A DNA stretch of 40,301 bases from Mogibacterium pumilum (GCF_002243385.1 NZ_CP016199.1:1333684-1373984); one strand, 5' to 3'; counted from the stretch's first letter, positions 15,816 through 25,914 are shown. The notes: a model not told the origin generated them from the letters alone. A program made the numbers and translations.

Positions 15816-17183
15816 ATGAAGATTGCGATTATTGGTGCCGGAAAGCTAGGAATAAGAATTACTGAAGCCTTGCTTGACGGAGATTACGATATTACAGTTG
15901 TAGATAATAATGAGAAAAAACTCGATATGCTCGCTCAGCAGTTCGACGTTTTTACGGTTCTCGGTGATGCGAAGACTATCGAGACACTCAATAAAATCGA
16001 TGTTAAATCATTCGATTTTCTCATAGCCACTACCACTTCAGACGACACTAATATCCTTACCGCTTCATTTGCAAAGATTCTTGGATGTAAGCGTGTAATT
16101 GCAAGAGTTAGAGAGCCAGAGCACATGAACCAGCTTGACTTTTTAAGAGAGCACTATAATATTGATATGCTCATCAACCCTGACCTTCTTATCACGTCTG
16201 AAATTTATAGATATTTGGTAGAGAAGTACACTTTAAGTAACGGAATATTCACATCTAGAAGCATTGCACTTATTGAGTTCGAGGCTGACAAGAAACCTCA
16301 GCTTATAGGAAAGTCGCTTGTTGAATTCCGTACCATAATGCCAGATATGCTGATGGTTGGTATTTCGCGCAAGGGAAAGATGATTATCCCACACGGTAAT
16401 TCAGTTATTGAAGCTCACGACCTACTCTACCTAATCGGTGAGAAAGAAAACGTATTTGATTTAGCTAGTCGTGTTCACACTAAAATGAAGCATTCTTCTG
16501 TACAGAAGGTAATGATTATCGGTGGTGGTAAAACCGGTTATTATCTAGCTTCAAGACTTTCTGAGTACGGTGTATTCGTTAAGATTATCGAGAAAGACAA
16601 GGAGCGCTGCCATTATTTGGCAAATAAACTTGAAAATGTAATGGTTCTTAACGGCGATGGTTCAAATGTCGGACTATTAAATGAGGAAGATATGGATGAG
16701 ATGGATGCATTTGTAACTGCAACTGGTTACGATGAGGAAAACCTCCTTCTCGCCCTAATGGCTAAGACCCATGGAATTGAGGATGTAATTTCCAAAGTAA
16801 GTCACGATAGCTATACTGATCTAATATCAAAGCTTGGTATAGATGTAGTGCTCAATCCTTTGGATATAAGCTGCTCCACCGTTCTTAGACTTATCAGAGG
16901 AGCTAAGAAGGTTATCTCCTCCGTCCTCCTGCAAGGTCAGGCTGAACTCATGGAGGTTTATGCTCAGGAAGGTATGAGCATGATTAATATTCCGCTCAAA
17001 AACATGAATCTGCCTGATTACATAATCATTGCAGCTATACATCGTGGTATGGAAACTATCATTCCTGACGGAAATACAAAGATAAAACCTGGAGATCGAG
17101 TTACGATTGTTTGTATGATCTCCAATATTGGATATGTAGAGAAGCTATTTAAACCTAATATTAGACTTAACATTCTAAAGTAA
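15816..17183 (+). CDS. trkA: Trk potassium uptake regulatory subunit TrkA
   Basis: The cytoplasmic NAD(H)-binding ring protein that gates TrkH potassium channels. The product has 455 residues from the ATG at 15816, beginning MKIAIIGAGKLGIRI as the family does. The frame is open back to a TTG at 15765, and another ATG lies at 15807, but AGGATGG 5 nt before 15816 favours the later start. There are two RCK halves: GAGKLG at the N-terminus with a TrkA_C domain to ~215, then IIGGGKTGYYLASRLSEYG at ~228 and a second TrkA_C domain ending near 450. E. coli TrkA has 458 residues, the same tandem layout. Six nt precede trkH. Transcription is from the TTGCAA/TATAAT promoter at 15702-15730. Confidence 0.95.
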   Translation: MKIAIIGAGKLGIRITEALLDGDYDITVVDNNEKKLDMLAQQFDVFTVLGDAKTIETLNKIDVKSFDFLIATTTSDDTNILTASFAKILGCKRVIARVREPEHMNQLDFLREHYNIDMLINPDLLITSEIYRYLVEKYTLSNGIFTSRSIALIEFEADKKPQLIGKSLVEFRTIMPDMLMVGISRKGKMIIPHGNSVIEAHDLLYLIGEKENVFDLASRVHTKMKHSSVQKVMIIGGGKTGYYLASRLSEYGVFVKIIEKDKERCHYLANKLENVMVLNGDGSNVGLLNEEDMDEMDAFVTATGYDEENLLLALMAKTHGIEDVISKVSHDSYTDLISKLGIDVVLNPLDISCSTVLRLIRGAKKVISSVLLQGQAELMEVYAQEGMSMINIPLKNMNLPDYIIIAAIHRGMETIIPDGNTKIKPGDRVTIVCMISNIGYVEKLFKPNIRLNILK

Positions 17184-17188
17184 TTGAC

Positions 17189-18655
17189 ATGTATAAACGA
17201 GTTATCAACATAATCGGAAAACTACAGTTTATTATCGGAGGTAGCATGATGCTACCTCTATTTGTCGCGATTATTTACAAGGAATATGACTCTGTAATTG
17301 CATTTACAATTACATGTGCATTAACTTTCGGATTAGGTATTTTAACGACTAATATTCTTGGAAAAAATGCTTCTACCGAAGCACTTCGTTATACAGATAG
17401 TTACTTTATCGTTGCTTTCACGTGGATTATGTCATCTGTACTTGCCGCAATTCCGTTTGTGATACAGGGATCTATTCCTAATGTAGTCGATGCTTTCTTT
17501 GAGATGTGTTCCGGTTTTTCAACGACAGGCGCTACAATCCTGACGGATGTTGAAGCTCTTCCAAAATCAATGCTATTCTGGCGTTCTGAAACGCAGTGGC
17601 TTGGTGGTATGGGTATCATAGTTCTAATGGTAGCTCTAGTTCCTAACCTTGGTGTAAAGGCTCAAAATGTTGCGAGCGCAGAAACGCCAGGACCAACTGT
17701 AACAAAGCTCACCTCAAGATTCTCAGATACTGCGAGAAGCCTCTATATTGCATACGTAATACTTACAATTATACTTATAGTCCTTCTCCTTCTTGGTGGA
17801 TTGAACTTGTTTGATGCTGTGGCACATGCATTTTCCACTATGGCTACCGGTGGTTTCGGTATATATAGCGATAGTATTGCTCATTTTCATAGCTATTACA
17901 TAACATGGGTTATAACAATATTCATGGTAATTGCAGGAACTAATTTCAATCTTTTCTTCACCATTATGTTTGATAAGGTAAAGACTGCTCTCGCTGATGA
18001 AGAACTAAGACTTTATGGCCTGATTCTAGTGGTTTCTACATCACTTATAACTATATCTCTCCTTCTTCAAGGAGGATACAATAATGCATTTAAGGCTATT
18101 ACAGATGCCGCCTTTCAGGTAGCAACTTTGATATCAACTACTGGATTTGCGACTATTAACTTCAACCTATGGCCGGCATTTTGCAAGATGATATTGATAC
18201 TCTTAATGTTCACTGGGGCTATGAGCTCATCTACTGCTGGTGGAATTAAGATCATACGAATTCTGTCAATATTTAAGATGTTTAAGCGCGAAGTAAGAGT
18301 CAGACTACATGACAACATCGTAGATGATGTTAAGTACAATGGAACTAAGATATCTGGAGAAGTGATGATGTATATGCTTTCATTTGTCATCACCTTCCTG
18401 CTGACTCTCGGCATTGGAACTATTATAGTTTCACTCAGATCTGACGCTGACTTTATTACTGATTTTACTGCTGTTTTGTCTTGTATAAGTAACGTAGGAC
18501 CTGGACTTGCACAGGTTGGACCAATAGAAAACTTCCATTTCTATTCAGATTTCTCAACCTTCGTTCTCGCATTAATAATGATAATCGGAAGGCTTGAACT
18601 TAGTACAGTTCTGATTATGTTCTCACGATACTACTGGAATAGACATAGAGTTTAA
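17189..18655 (+). CDS. trkH: Potassium transporter TrkH
   Basis: The membrane channel subunit for potassium uptake. The 488-residue product has eight or more strongly hydrophobic segments arranged as four M1-P-M2 units. The four pore-loop filters are close to consensus: FSTTGATIL, STMATGGFG, ISTTGFATI and CISNVGPGL, each with the conserved glycine. The intramembrane-loop sequence SSSTAGGIKIIR and the gate arginine region IIGRLELSTVL are present. It follows trkA by 5 nt with only a weak ribosome binding site, implying coupled translation. The next gene is a paralogue of the same length. This copy is the more canonical of the two and is probably the main partner of TrkA. Confidence 0.94.
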   Translation: MYKRVINIIGKLQFIIGGSMMLPLFVAIIYKEYDSVIAFTITCALTFGLGILTTNILGKNASTEALRYTDSYFIVAFTWIMSSVLAAIPFVIQGSIPNVVDAFFEMCSGFSTTGATILTDVEALPKSMLFWRSETQWLGGMGIIVLMVALVPNLGVKAQNVASAETPGPTVTKLTSRFSDTARSLYIAYVILTIILIVLLLLGGLNLFDAVAHAFSTMATGGFGIYSDSIAHFHSYYITWVITIFMVIAGTNFNLFFTIMFDKVKTALADEELRLYGLILVVSTSLITISLLLQGGYNNAFKAITDAAFQVATLISTTGFATINFNLWPAFCKMILILLMFTGAMSSSTAGGIKIIRILSIFKMFKREVRVRLHDNIVDDVKYNGTKISGEVMMYMLSFVITFLLTLGIGTIIVSLRSDADFITDFTAVLSCISNVGPGLAQVGPIENFHFYSDFSTFVLALIMIIGRLELSTVLIMFSRYYWNRHRV

Positions 18656-18667
18656 TGAGGATATCTA

Positions 18668-20140
18668 ATGGTTAGTAAAGAAAAAAGATTTGTCCTTCAT
18701 ATGATATTCGCATCGATGATGATATTTGGAGCATTTACAGTTCCATCCGTTTTGCTGTGCATAAGATATCAGGATTATAACGAGTTGATTCATATTGGAA
18801 TCCTTTCCTTTACAACGTTAACTATAGGCTTTGTAGGGCAAAAAGTTTTTTACTACGATGTAAACCGTATGAACTCGAGGATTTGCTTTATGACGACCAT
18901 TTTTACTTGGCTCACCATGATTTTTATAACAGCAATACCCTTCTATCTCAGCAGTCTTAACTTATCATTTATTGATTCACTTTACGAAGCAGTAGCTTCA
19001 TGGACCACAACTGGTACATCGGTTGTAAATTCTGATGTTATGCCTATCGGTCTTCAGATGTTACGTGCTTCATGCAACTGGATGGGCGCCCTCGGAATTA
19101 TAGTAATAGCACTAAACTTTTTACCAACATGGCAGTTTGTAGGCAGATCCCTCGTAATTACGGAAATAGCTGGCCCCGGTTTCCTGAAGATTAGTACCAC
19201 TTTCAGAAAAACATACCGGAGAGCGTTAGCTATTTACATTTCCTTAACTGCCCTTCAGTATGTTTTACTAAGATTAGCTGGCTTGAACAAGAGTGATTCT
19301 CTGATAACCTCTCTAAGTAATATCAGTACTGCTGGACTCGTAAATCTTAATAACGGAAATATTATCGGGTACGGCTTAGCGATAAAGGTTATAATTACAA
19401 TTTTCGCGTTTCTAAGTTCCCTAAACTTCTCTGTACTCCTCTTAACATCGCTTAGACAATTTAGAGATATAGCTAAGGGTCCGGAATTAAAATTCCATTC
19501 AGGAAGAATATTGGCTACCAGTGTAGTGATTACCGGTATCCTGTTTGTTTCATATAACAGAGAGTTATCATCGCTCAAGGAATTCGGAAAAGTGCTTATG
19601 CAGGTAATCTCGTATTTCACAACTGCGGGATACAAAATTACTGACACTGGAAATTGGCCAGCAGCTGCTTGTGCAGTAATACTAGTACAGATGTTTATCG
19701 GAGCATGCGCTATATCGTCTGGCGGAGGTATTAAGGCAGCACGAACGATTATAGCTTTTAACACAGCCTCTCGAACTTTATATCGTCATATTCATAGAAA
19801 CGTTATCAAACCAATCAAATACGCTGGTACGCCACTAAAACTGAACACACTTCTCAGGTGTAACCTTTACATAGTAATGTTTGTTGTAACGTATCTATTC
19901 GGTGCAATTGTACTGACTATCAACCTTGATCTTAGCACTGCTCTAAATACATCGATTGCAATGCTAACGAATACAGGTTCATACATTAATCAAACAGCTA
20001 CTCCGGGAGTAATTGATGATTATTCAGCTATATCAAAGATAGCGATGATGTTTTTAATGCTCGCAGGCAGACTTGAAATCTACCCTGTTATACTCTTATT
20101 CTTCAAGAGCTTCTGGAAGAATGATAACGATTTCTTCTAA
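18668..20140 (+). CDS. Second, divergent TrkH family transporter subunit
   Basis: A 490-residue paralogue of the upstream TrkH with the same multi-spanning layout. The four pore loops keep one glycine each but diverge in sequence: WTTTGTSVV, NISTAGLVN, FTTAGYKIT and MLTNTGSYI replace the more canonical loops of its neighbour. NVGPG is replaced by NTGSY in the fourth loop. AISSGGGIKAAR and the GRLEIYPVILLF region keep the loop and gate elements. GAGGAT lies 5 nt before the ATG, 12 nt after the trkH stop. It is co-transcribed and ends 4 nt before a strong terminator. It may form its own channel, a heteromer with TrkH, or have different ion selectivity (for instance Na+ tolerance); sequence alone does not decide. 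Confidence 0.88.
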   Translation: MVSKEKRFVLHMIFASMMIFGAFTVPSVLLCIRYQDYNELIHIGILSFTTLTIGFVGQKVFYYDVNRMNSRICFMTTIFTWLTMIFITAIPFYLSSLNLSFIDSLYEAVASWTTTGTSVVNSDVMPIGLQMLRASCNWMGALGIIVIALNFLPTWQFVGRSLVITEIAGPGFLKISTTFRKTYRRALAIYISLTALQYVLLRLAGLNKSDSLITSLSNISTAGLVNLNNGNIIGYGLAIKVIITIFAFLSSLNFSVLLLTSLRQFRDIAKGPELKFHSGRILATSVVITGILFVSYNRELSSLKEFGKVLMQVISYFTTAGYKITDTGNWPAAACAVILVQMFIGACAISSGGGIKAARTIIAFNTASRTLYRHIHRNVIKPIKYAGTPLKLNTLLRCNLYIVMFVVTYLFGAIVLTINLDLSTALNTSIAMLTNTGSYINQTATPGVIDDYSAISKIAMMFLMLAGRLEIYPVILLFFKSFWKNDNDFF

Positions 20141-20144
20141 TAAA

Positions 20145-20200
20145 AGGCTTCAGATAGGAATGAGCTCATAGTATCTCATCCCGGTCTGAAGCCTATTTTT
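20145..20200 (+). terminator. Terminator of the trk operon
   Basis: Outer arms 20145-20154 and 20185-20194 are a perfect 10-bp match, and an inner stem GGAATGAG/CTCATCCC extends the hairpin. ATTTTT follows. It begins 4 nt after the second trkH stop. Confidence 0.88.
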
Positions 20201-20547
20201 GTATTAACCCGCTTAACGTTCAGAAATCTTACTGATCTCAAACTGTCTTGTAATTTATGTATTTACTGTTCCAAAGGCTAAAACTGATAAGTAATCAATT
20301 AATAAAATTACGAAAAGAGAGATCAACTTTATTAAATCCTTATTTTTGTACTAATACGAATTATTTACTGCGATGGTTAGTAGTAATATATTTATAATAC
20401 AGAATAAAATCTTCGACGACCTATAACCTAAATATATATCAATGAGACTATTTATTTTATCTGGTGACATAAAATATCTCATTAAATTACATTTATCATT
20501 AATATTATTATTTCTCAAGCGCTCTTGGTTATATAAACTTACTACCG
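20201..20547. other. AT-rich intergenic region between convergent trk operon and rnr
   Basis: No gene is supported in these ~350 nt. The only structure seen is a weak AT-rich stem at 20441-20483: outer AATGAGA/TCTCATT and inner TATTTTAT/ATAAAATA, with an asymmetric bulge and no U-tract. Expected contents would be the end of the rnr transcript, but no convincing rnr terminator is seen. Confidence 0.5.
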
Positions 20548-22506
20548 TTAAGCAAGCTCAAAATCTATATATTCGTCTTCTGGACTCGCATCTATGACTC
20601 TGATTCTAACAGGCTGCCCGAGTGTAATTGCTTTGCCACTAACCTCATCAATAGCAGAGTAAGACTTTTCATCTACGATATATCTATTACCAAGTAACTC
20701 TATCCTTATAACGCCTTCTATCGTATTCTCAAGCTCAACATATATACCGTGAGATTTAACGCTACTTACAACGCCATCGAACTCACTGCCTATATGATTA
20801 GTCATATACATAACTTGATAGTGCTTTGTTATCTTTCGTTCTAGCTCCATCGCATTTCGTTCTGTCTCTGATATATGCGTACATGCATCCTCTAAAAACG
20901 TTTTATAGCCTTTTTCGCTAGAAATATACTCACCTGCATGAATTTGATTCTTAATCGTTCTATGAACGAGCAAATCAGCATATCTTCTGATTGGTGATGT
21001 AAAATGACAGTAGTACTTAAACGCAAGTCCGTAGTGTCCTAGGCATTCTGTTGAATAATACGCCTTCTGCATAGTTCTAATCATCATTCGGCTTACTAAT
21101 GCTTCTTCTGGCATACCATCAAGCATACAGAGAATATTGCTCAGCTCCTTTGTCTTTATCGAATTGGATTTACCATTAATTGCAAAGCCCAAATTCGACA
21201 AGAAATGTTTAAGCTCCATCATTTTAAGTGCATTGGGTTTCTCGTGAACTCTATAAGCAAGTGGTATCTTTGCCCAGAAATAGTGCTCAGCAACCGTCTT
21301 GTTCGCAGCGAGCATAAACTCCTCTATCATACGATTAGATACTCTGCGCTCAGCTAATTTAACATCTACCGGATCACCGTCATCATTTAAAATTATCTTG
21401 GATTCAGGTAAATTAAAATCTAGACTTCCGTCACGTTTACGCCTTCTTGAAAGAGCATGGTATAACTCACACGAAACGGTGAGCATTGGAAACACATCGC
21501 TATATTTCTCTATTAAATTCTCATCATGATTCTCCAGCATATCCGATACATCATCGTATATGAGCCTATAATTAGACTTAATTATCGATTCGCTAATATC
21601 GTAATTTACAATATAACCTTCATCATCTATTTCCATAGCACAGGTAAGCGTAAGTCTTTCGACTTTAGGGTTCAAACTGCATTCGCCATTAGAAAGACGT
21701 TCAGGTAGCATCGGCACCACTCTATCTGGTAAATATACGCTATTTCCTCTATTTAAAGCTTCCTTATCGAGAGCACTACATTCACGTACATATTCCGCAA
21801 CGTCAGCGATGTGTACGAGCAACTCGTAGTTTCCAGTGTCTAGTTTGCTAACGCTTATAGCATCGTCAAAATCCTTTGAATCAGCTCCATCAATAGTTAC
21901 AGTCATAAGTTCTCTGTAGTCCTTACGTCCACGCGAAGGATAAATCTTGACTCTATTAGCTACTGAATCTGCTTCGTTAATTACACGATTACAAAAATGT
22001 GGTTTTACGCCATAATCGGCCATGTGGCTCAATATGTACTCATCGCTATCTCCAGCCCTAGCAATTACGGTTTTAACCTTTCCTTCGGCTATATAATCGC
22101 CTTTAGGGTACCTTATTATCTTTGCCTTTATGACATCCCCAGGTTTAGCACTACCAAGATTCTTCTTAGAAATCATTATATAATCATTGTTATTATTGAT
22201 TGGGTCTATAAGATATAAGCCACGTTCCATGGTTAAATGTCCGACAACGTACTGACAGCTACGTTCTATGATTTTAATTATATTTCCTTCAAAAGCTCCA
22301 AGCCGTCTGTGATTTTCACGAGCCTTAACTCGCACTATATCTCCATTCATGGCACCATTCATATCTCTACCAGATACAAATACATCATCACTATTATCAG
22401 GACACACGAAACCAAATCCACGTTTATTCTTCATGAGCTTACCTTCGACAATTATAGACTTCCTAGTGTTGCGCTTTTGCTTCTTTATCTTTCTTTTCCT
22501 AGACAT
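20548..22506 (-). CDS. rnr: Ribonuclease R
   Basis: A processive 3'-5' exoribonuclease that degrades structured RNA and aids ribosome quality control. The 652-residue product has a basic N-terminal tail, cold-shock/OB domains (KRGFGFVCPDNSDDVFVS near 30), the RNB catalytic domain with DGADSKDFDDAISV carrying the metal-binding aspartates and RNSVYLPDRVVPMLP, the ICHFTSPIRRYADLLVHR-type block near 510, and a C-terminal S1 domain (~560-640). It is somewhat shorter than the ~700-800 usual for the family because the N- and C-terminal extensions are short. It lies 66 nt downstream of ispH-rpsA but is separated from it by a terminator. No smpB or tmRNA gene is beside it in this window. Confidence 0.95.
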   Translation of the reverse strand: MSRKRKIKKQKRNTRKSIIVEGKLMKNKRGFGFVCPDNSDDVFVSGRDMNGAMNGDIVRVKARENHRRLGAFEGNIIKIIERSCQYVVGHLTMERGLYLIDPINNNNDYIMISKKNLGSAKPGDVIKAKIIRYPKGDYIAEGKVKTVIARAGDSDEYILSHMADYGVKPHFCNRVINEADSVANRVKIYPSRGRKDYRELMTVTIDGADSKDFDDAISVSKLDTGNYELLVHIADVAEYVRECSALDKEALNRGNSVYLPDRVVPMLPERLSNGECSLNPKVERLTLTCAMEIDDEGYIVNYDISESIIKSNYRLIYDDVSDMLENHDENLIEKYSDVFPMLTVSCELYHALSRRRKRDGSLDFNLPESKIILNDDGDPVDVKLAERRVSNRMIEEFMLAANKTVAEHYFWAKIPLAYRVHEKPNALKMMELKHFLSNLGFAINGKSNSIKTKELSNILCMLDGMPEEALVSRMMIRTMQKAYYSTECLGHYGLAFKYYCHFTSPIRRYADLLVHRTIKNQIHAGEYISSEKGYKTFLEDACTHISETERNAMELERKITKHYQVMYMTNHIGSEFDGVVSSVKSHGIYVELENTIEGVIRIELLGNRYIVDEKSYSAIDEVSGKAITLGQPVRIRVIDASPEDEYIDFELA

Positions 22507-22522
22507 TTCAACCTACTTGTAA

Positions 22523-22551
22523 ATATAAAAATAGGCCGACAAAAGTCGGCC
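22523..22551 (-). terminator. Terminator after ispH-rpsA
   Basis: GGCCGAC (22534-22540) and GTCGGCC (22545-22551) form a perfect 7-bp GC-rich stem with a 4-nt loop. On the minus strand TATTTTTAT follows. It ends the glycolytic/ispH-rpsA transcript before rnr. Confidence 0.87.
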
Positions 22552-22572
22552 CTGATAATCTGTCGATTATAA

Positions 22573-24555
22573 TTATTCCTCTGTAGCTTCAGCTTCAACT
22601 TCAGCTTCAGCTTCTTCCTCATCACCGAGCAATGCCTTAATGCTTAGGCTGATTCTCTTTCTATCTGCATCGATTTCCATAATTTTAGCAGTGATTGAGT
22701 TTCCAAGCTCAAGCTCTTCAGAAACATTTTCAACTCTTCTGTTAGCAATCTCAGAGATGTGAACTAGTCCATCAAGACCAGCCTCTAGCTCAACGAAAGC
22801 GCCGTAGTCCTTAAGCTGAACTACCTTACCTTCGATAATCTGACCAATCTCATACTTTGAACCAACTAGTGACCATGGTTCAGGCTGAGTCTGCTTTAGA
22901 CCAAGGGAAATCTTTCCTTTCTCTTCATTCAATGCAAGAATCTTAACATTGATGATATCTCCGATGTTGAGAACTTCCTTAGGGTGCTTTAGTTTACCCC
23001 ATGAAATCTCAGAGATGTGAAGTAGACCATCAACTCCACCGATATCTACGAATGCACCGTAATCAGTGAATCTCATTACCTTACCTTCAACAACATCGCC
23101 AACATTTAGGTTCGCCCAGATCTCTGCTACCTGCTTACGCTTTTCGTCAACTAGTACAGCCTTTCTTGAGAAAACTGCTCTGTTACGCTTGTTGTCAACC
23201 TTGATAACCTCAACATCTACTGTCTGTCCTAGGAATTCATCAGCATTTTCAACATATCTGTCAGACAGCTGAGATAGAGGAACAAATCCTGAAATCTCCT
23301 TATATGCTGCAATTACTCCGCTGTTAACAGACTTAATTAGCTTAACAGAAATAATCTCCTTGTTAGCCTGTGCTGCAGCAAGCTCCTTGAAGTTCTCGTT
23401 CATCTCGAGTCTCTTCTTGGAGAGAAGGATTCCACCTTCACCATCATCTGACTTCATTACCTTAGCCTGGATTTCATCTCCCTCTTTGAACAAGTCAGCT
23501 AGAGTCTGTCCTGGCTCTAGAGATACTTCATTCTTCGTAAGGATTCCGTCCTTCTTGCATCCAATGTTAACGATTACCTCGTTCTCCATTACCTGATGCA
23601 CAGTTCCATCAACAATTTCTCCAGGTCTTGGTAGACGTAAAGAATTCTCAATGTCATCCATAAAATCCAACATTGGATTGTGATCCACATTAGCTGTGAC
23701 ATTTTCGCTCATACTAGCAATAACCTCCTTAATAATCCATTCGGGTGTTGAAGCACCCGCAGTTACCCCTATTCTATTATACTTACCTAACTCTTTCAAC
23801 TCTAAATCTGAATTATCCTGTATAAATAATGCATTTTTACAGTTTTTTTTCGCAATTTCGTATAGTTTTTTTGAATTCGAGCTATTGGGGTCTCCAATAA
23901 CAACCATAAGGTCTACTTTAGCTGCCAATTCAGCACAACTTTCCTGTCTATCCCTGGTTGCATTACAAATCGTATTTTTGATTTCATATTTGAGTGATAC
24001 TTTGTCAAATATTCTAAGAATCGAATCTAACAATTCTCTTCTAATCGTAGTCTGACATACAATAAGGGGCACTTTATCTGAATCGAAATCCTTTACAAAG
24101 TCCTCTGCCTCTTCTTCATTCTCTAGAACGGTAGCAGAATAATGACACCATCCATTCGTAGCCTTTACTTCTTGGTGATTTGCACTTCCAACGATTATTA
24201 CCGAGCGACCTTCTTCGTATGCTTCTAGTACCAGTTTATGGATTTTAGTTACAAATACACATGTGGTATCTATTAACTCTATGCCTTTTGATTCTGCCTT
24301 ATCGTAGAAATCCCTCGGCTCTCCATGAGAACGCACGATAACAACATCACCTTCTTTTGCTTCATCGAGCGAAGAAATCATCTCTACTCCCATCGAAGTA
24401 ACTTTATCGGTGACAGACTTATTATGAATGAGATTGCCGCACGTATATGTTGTGCGGCAATCCTTCTTTGCTTTATCAATTCGTTCAAATGTTTTGTCAA
24501 TGGCCTTTTCAACGCCAAAGCAAAAACCAGAATGATCCGCTCTTATTATCTCCAC
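22573..24555 (-). CDS. ispH-rpsA: Bifunctional HMBPP reductase IspH / ribosomal protein S1 fusion
   Basis: Residues 1 to ~285 are IspH, the 4Fe-4S enzyme that makes IPP and DMAPP in the last step of the MEP isoprenoid pathway; ~305-660 are four S1 RNA-binding domains. IspH cluster cysteines are in GFCFGVEKA (Cys12), IDTTCVFV (~99) and NTICNATRDRQ (~197); the HNKSV and SHGEP blocks are present. The S1 repeats include RFTDYGAFVDIGGVDGLLHISE and QLKDYGAFVELEAGLDGLVHISE-type cores (here given as family patterns), then an acidic EAEAEVEAEATEE tail. The start chosen is the GTG at 24555 (MEIIRADHSG), backed by AGGGGGG and by family N-termini; a GTG at 24585 would overlap eno. The fusion is known in Clostridia. 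It follows eno by 20 nt. Confidence 0.94.
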   Translation of the reverse strand: MEIIRADHSGFCFGVEKAIDKTFERIDKAKKDCRTTYTCGNLIHNKSVTDKVTSMGVEMISSLDEAKEGDVVIVRSHGEPRDFYDKAESKGIELIDTTCVFVTKIHKLVLEAYEEGRSVIIVGSANHQEVKATNGWCHYSATVLENEEEAEDFVKDFDSDKVPLIVCQTTIRRELLDSILRIFDKVSLKYEIKNTICNATRDRQESCAELAAKVDLMVVIGDPNSSNSKKLYEIAKKNCKNALFIQDNSDLELKELGKYNRIGVTAGASTPEWIIKEVIASMSENVTANVDHNPMLDFMDDIENSLRLPRPGEIVDGTVHQVMENEVIVNIGCKKDGILTKNEVSLEPGQTLADLFKEGDEIQAKVMKSDDGEGGILLSKKRLEMNENFKELAAAQANKEIISVKLIKSVNSGVIAAYKEISGFVPLSQLSDRYVENADEFLGQTVDVEVIKVDNKRNRAVFSRKAVLVDEKRKQVAEIWANLNVGDVVEGKVMRFTDYGAFVDIGGVDGLLHISEISWGKLKHPKEVLNIGDIINVKILALNEEKGKISLGLKQTQPEPWSLVGSKYEIGQIIEGKVVQLKDYGAFVELEAGLDGLVHISEIANRRVENVSEELELGNSITAKIMEIDADRKRISLSIKALLGDEEEAEAEVEAEATEE

Positions 24556-24558
24556 TTG

Positions 24559-24565
24559 CCCCCCT
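24559..24565 (-). promoter_or_regulatory. Ribosome binding site AGGGGGG deciding the ispH-rpsA start
   Basis: It lies directly upstream of the GTG at 24555. The spacing to the last G is short (3 nt), but pairing could use the first bases of the run. It favours 24555 over the GTG at 24585. Confidence 0.55.
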
Positions 24566-24575
24566 AATCTGCTCC

Positions 24576-25856
24576 TTAGAAGCACTTAGCTCCTGGGAAC
24601 TTAGCTCCTTCTTCGAGTTTATCCTCAATTCTAAGGAGCTGATTGTATTTAGCAACTCTGTCTGTACGAGCAGGCGCACCAGTCTTAATCTGCATAGCAT
24701 TGATACCAACTACCAGATCTGCAATTGTAGTATCTTCAGTTTCGCCGGATCTGTGCGAAACAATAGCATTGTATCCATTCTTCTTAGCAAGTGCAATCGC
24801 CTCTAGTGTCTCGGAAATACTTCCAATCTGATTAAGCTTAATCAGAATTGCATTTGCACAGCCAAGCTCAATACCTTTTGCCAGCTTCTCTGGATTTGTA
24901 ACAAATAAGTCGTCACCAACAATCTGAATCTTATCTCCAAGCTTCTCAGTCATGAGCTTCCAACCATCCCAATCATCTTCATCCATTCCATCCTCGATGG
25001 ATGCAATTGGGTATTTATCACAGAAATCAGCCCAGTTCTGAACTAGTTCTTCAGCACTGAACTCTCTGCCTGATTTTGGCATCCTATAGAAACCAGTCTT
25101 ATCAGTCTTCCAGCCACTTGCAGCAGCATCAATTGCAATAACGAAATCGTCTCCTGGTGTATAGCCAGCATTCTTGATAGCAGCCATGATGTAATCAAGA
25201 ACTTCAAACTCGTCCCTGAAATCTGGTGCAAATCCACCTTCATCACCAATTCCAACAGAGTATCCCGCTTTCTTGAGATCCTTTCCTAGCTGATGATAAA
25301 CCTCAGCGCACCACCTTAGGCATTCCTTAAAAGAAGGTGCTCCAACCGGCATAATCATGAACTCCTGAACATCTACTGTGTTAGAAGCATGCTCTCCACC
25401 GTTAAGAATGTTCATCATTGGTACAGGAAGTGTGTTTGCATTAATTCCACCAAAAAATTTAAAGAGAGGAACTCCAAGCGACTGTGCAGCAGCCTTTGAA
25501 CAAGCGAGAGAAACTGCAAGAATTGCATTAGCTCCAAAATTGCTCTTTCCCTTAGTTCCATCTGCATCAATCATAAGCTTTTCAATAGCGTAGATATCCT
25601 GAGCATCTTTACCAACCAGTAGTGCACTGATTTCATTATTAACGTGTTCTACTGCCTTAGAAACGCCCTTTCCTCCATATCTTGATTTATCACCATCTCT
25701 AAGCTCCAGAGCTTCATATATACCTGTAGATGCACCACTTGGTGTATCACCTACTGCTACAGTTCCATCTTCTAACCATACTTCTGCTTCAACTGTAGGA
25801 TTACCTCTTGAATCAAGAATTTCTCTGCCAATTACCTTTGTGATTACTGTTGACAT
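24576..25856 (-). CDS. eno: Enolase
   Basis: Converts 2-phosphoglycerate to phosphoenolpyruvate. The 426-residue protein matches the family length and carries [19 protein letters not shown] at the N-terminus, [15 protein letters not shown], the acid/base [10 protein letters not shown], metal ligands in [23 protein letters not shown] and VGDDLFVTN, the catalytic lysine in [11 protein letters not shown] and the [15 protein letters not shown] signature. GGAGG precedes the ATG. It is the last of the clustered glycolytic genes gapA-pgk-tpiA-eno; a phosphoglycerate mutase gene is not present between tpiA and eno, where it often sits. Confidence 0.98.
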   Translation of the reverse strand: MSTVITKVIGREILDSRGNPTVEAEVWLEDGTVAVGDTPSGASTGIYEALELRDGDKSRYGGKGVSKAVEHVNNEISALLVGKDAQDIYAIEKLMIDADGTKGKSNFGANAILAVSLACSKAAAQSLGVPLFKFFGGINANTLPVPMMNILNGGEHASNTVDVQEFMIMPVGAPSFKECLRWCAEVYHQLGKDLKKAGYSVGIGDEGGFAPDFRDEFEVLDYIMAAIKNAGYTPGDDFVIAIDAAASGWKTDKTGFYRMPKSGREFSAEELVQNWADFCDKYPIASIEDGMDEDDWDGWKLMTEKLGDKIQIVGDDLFVTNPEKLAKGIELGCANAILIKLNQIGSISETLEAIALAKKNGYNAIVSHRSGETEDTTIADLVVGINAMQIKTGAPARTDRVAKYNQLLRIEDKLEEGAKFPGAKCF

Positions 25857-25914
25857 GCCATAGCCTCCATTAATTTAAATTAGATTTATAATATATACAT
25901 ATAATAATTATTAG

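Noticed and set aside
19255-19764. A 169-codon minus-strand frame inside the second trkH gene
   Set aside because: A shadow of a membrane-protein gene; composition follows the opposite strand.
20441-20483. AT-rich nested stem as a possible small RNA or terminator
   Set aside because: The arms are almost only A/T, the bulge is asymmetric, and no U-tract or promoter accompanies it.
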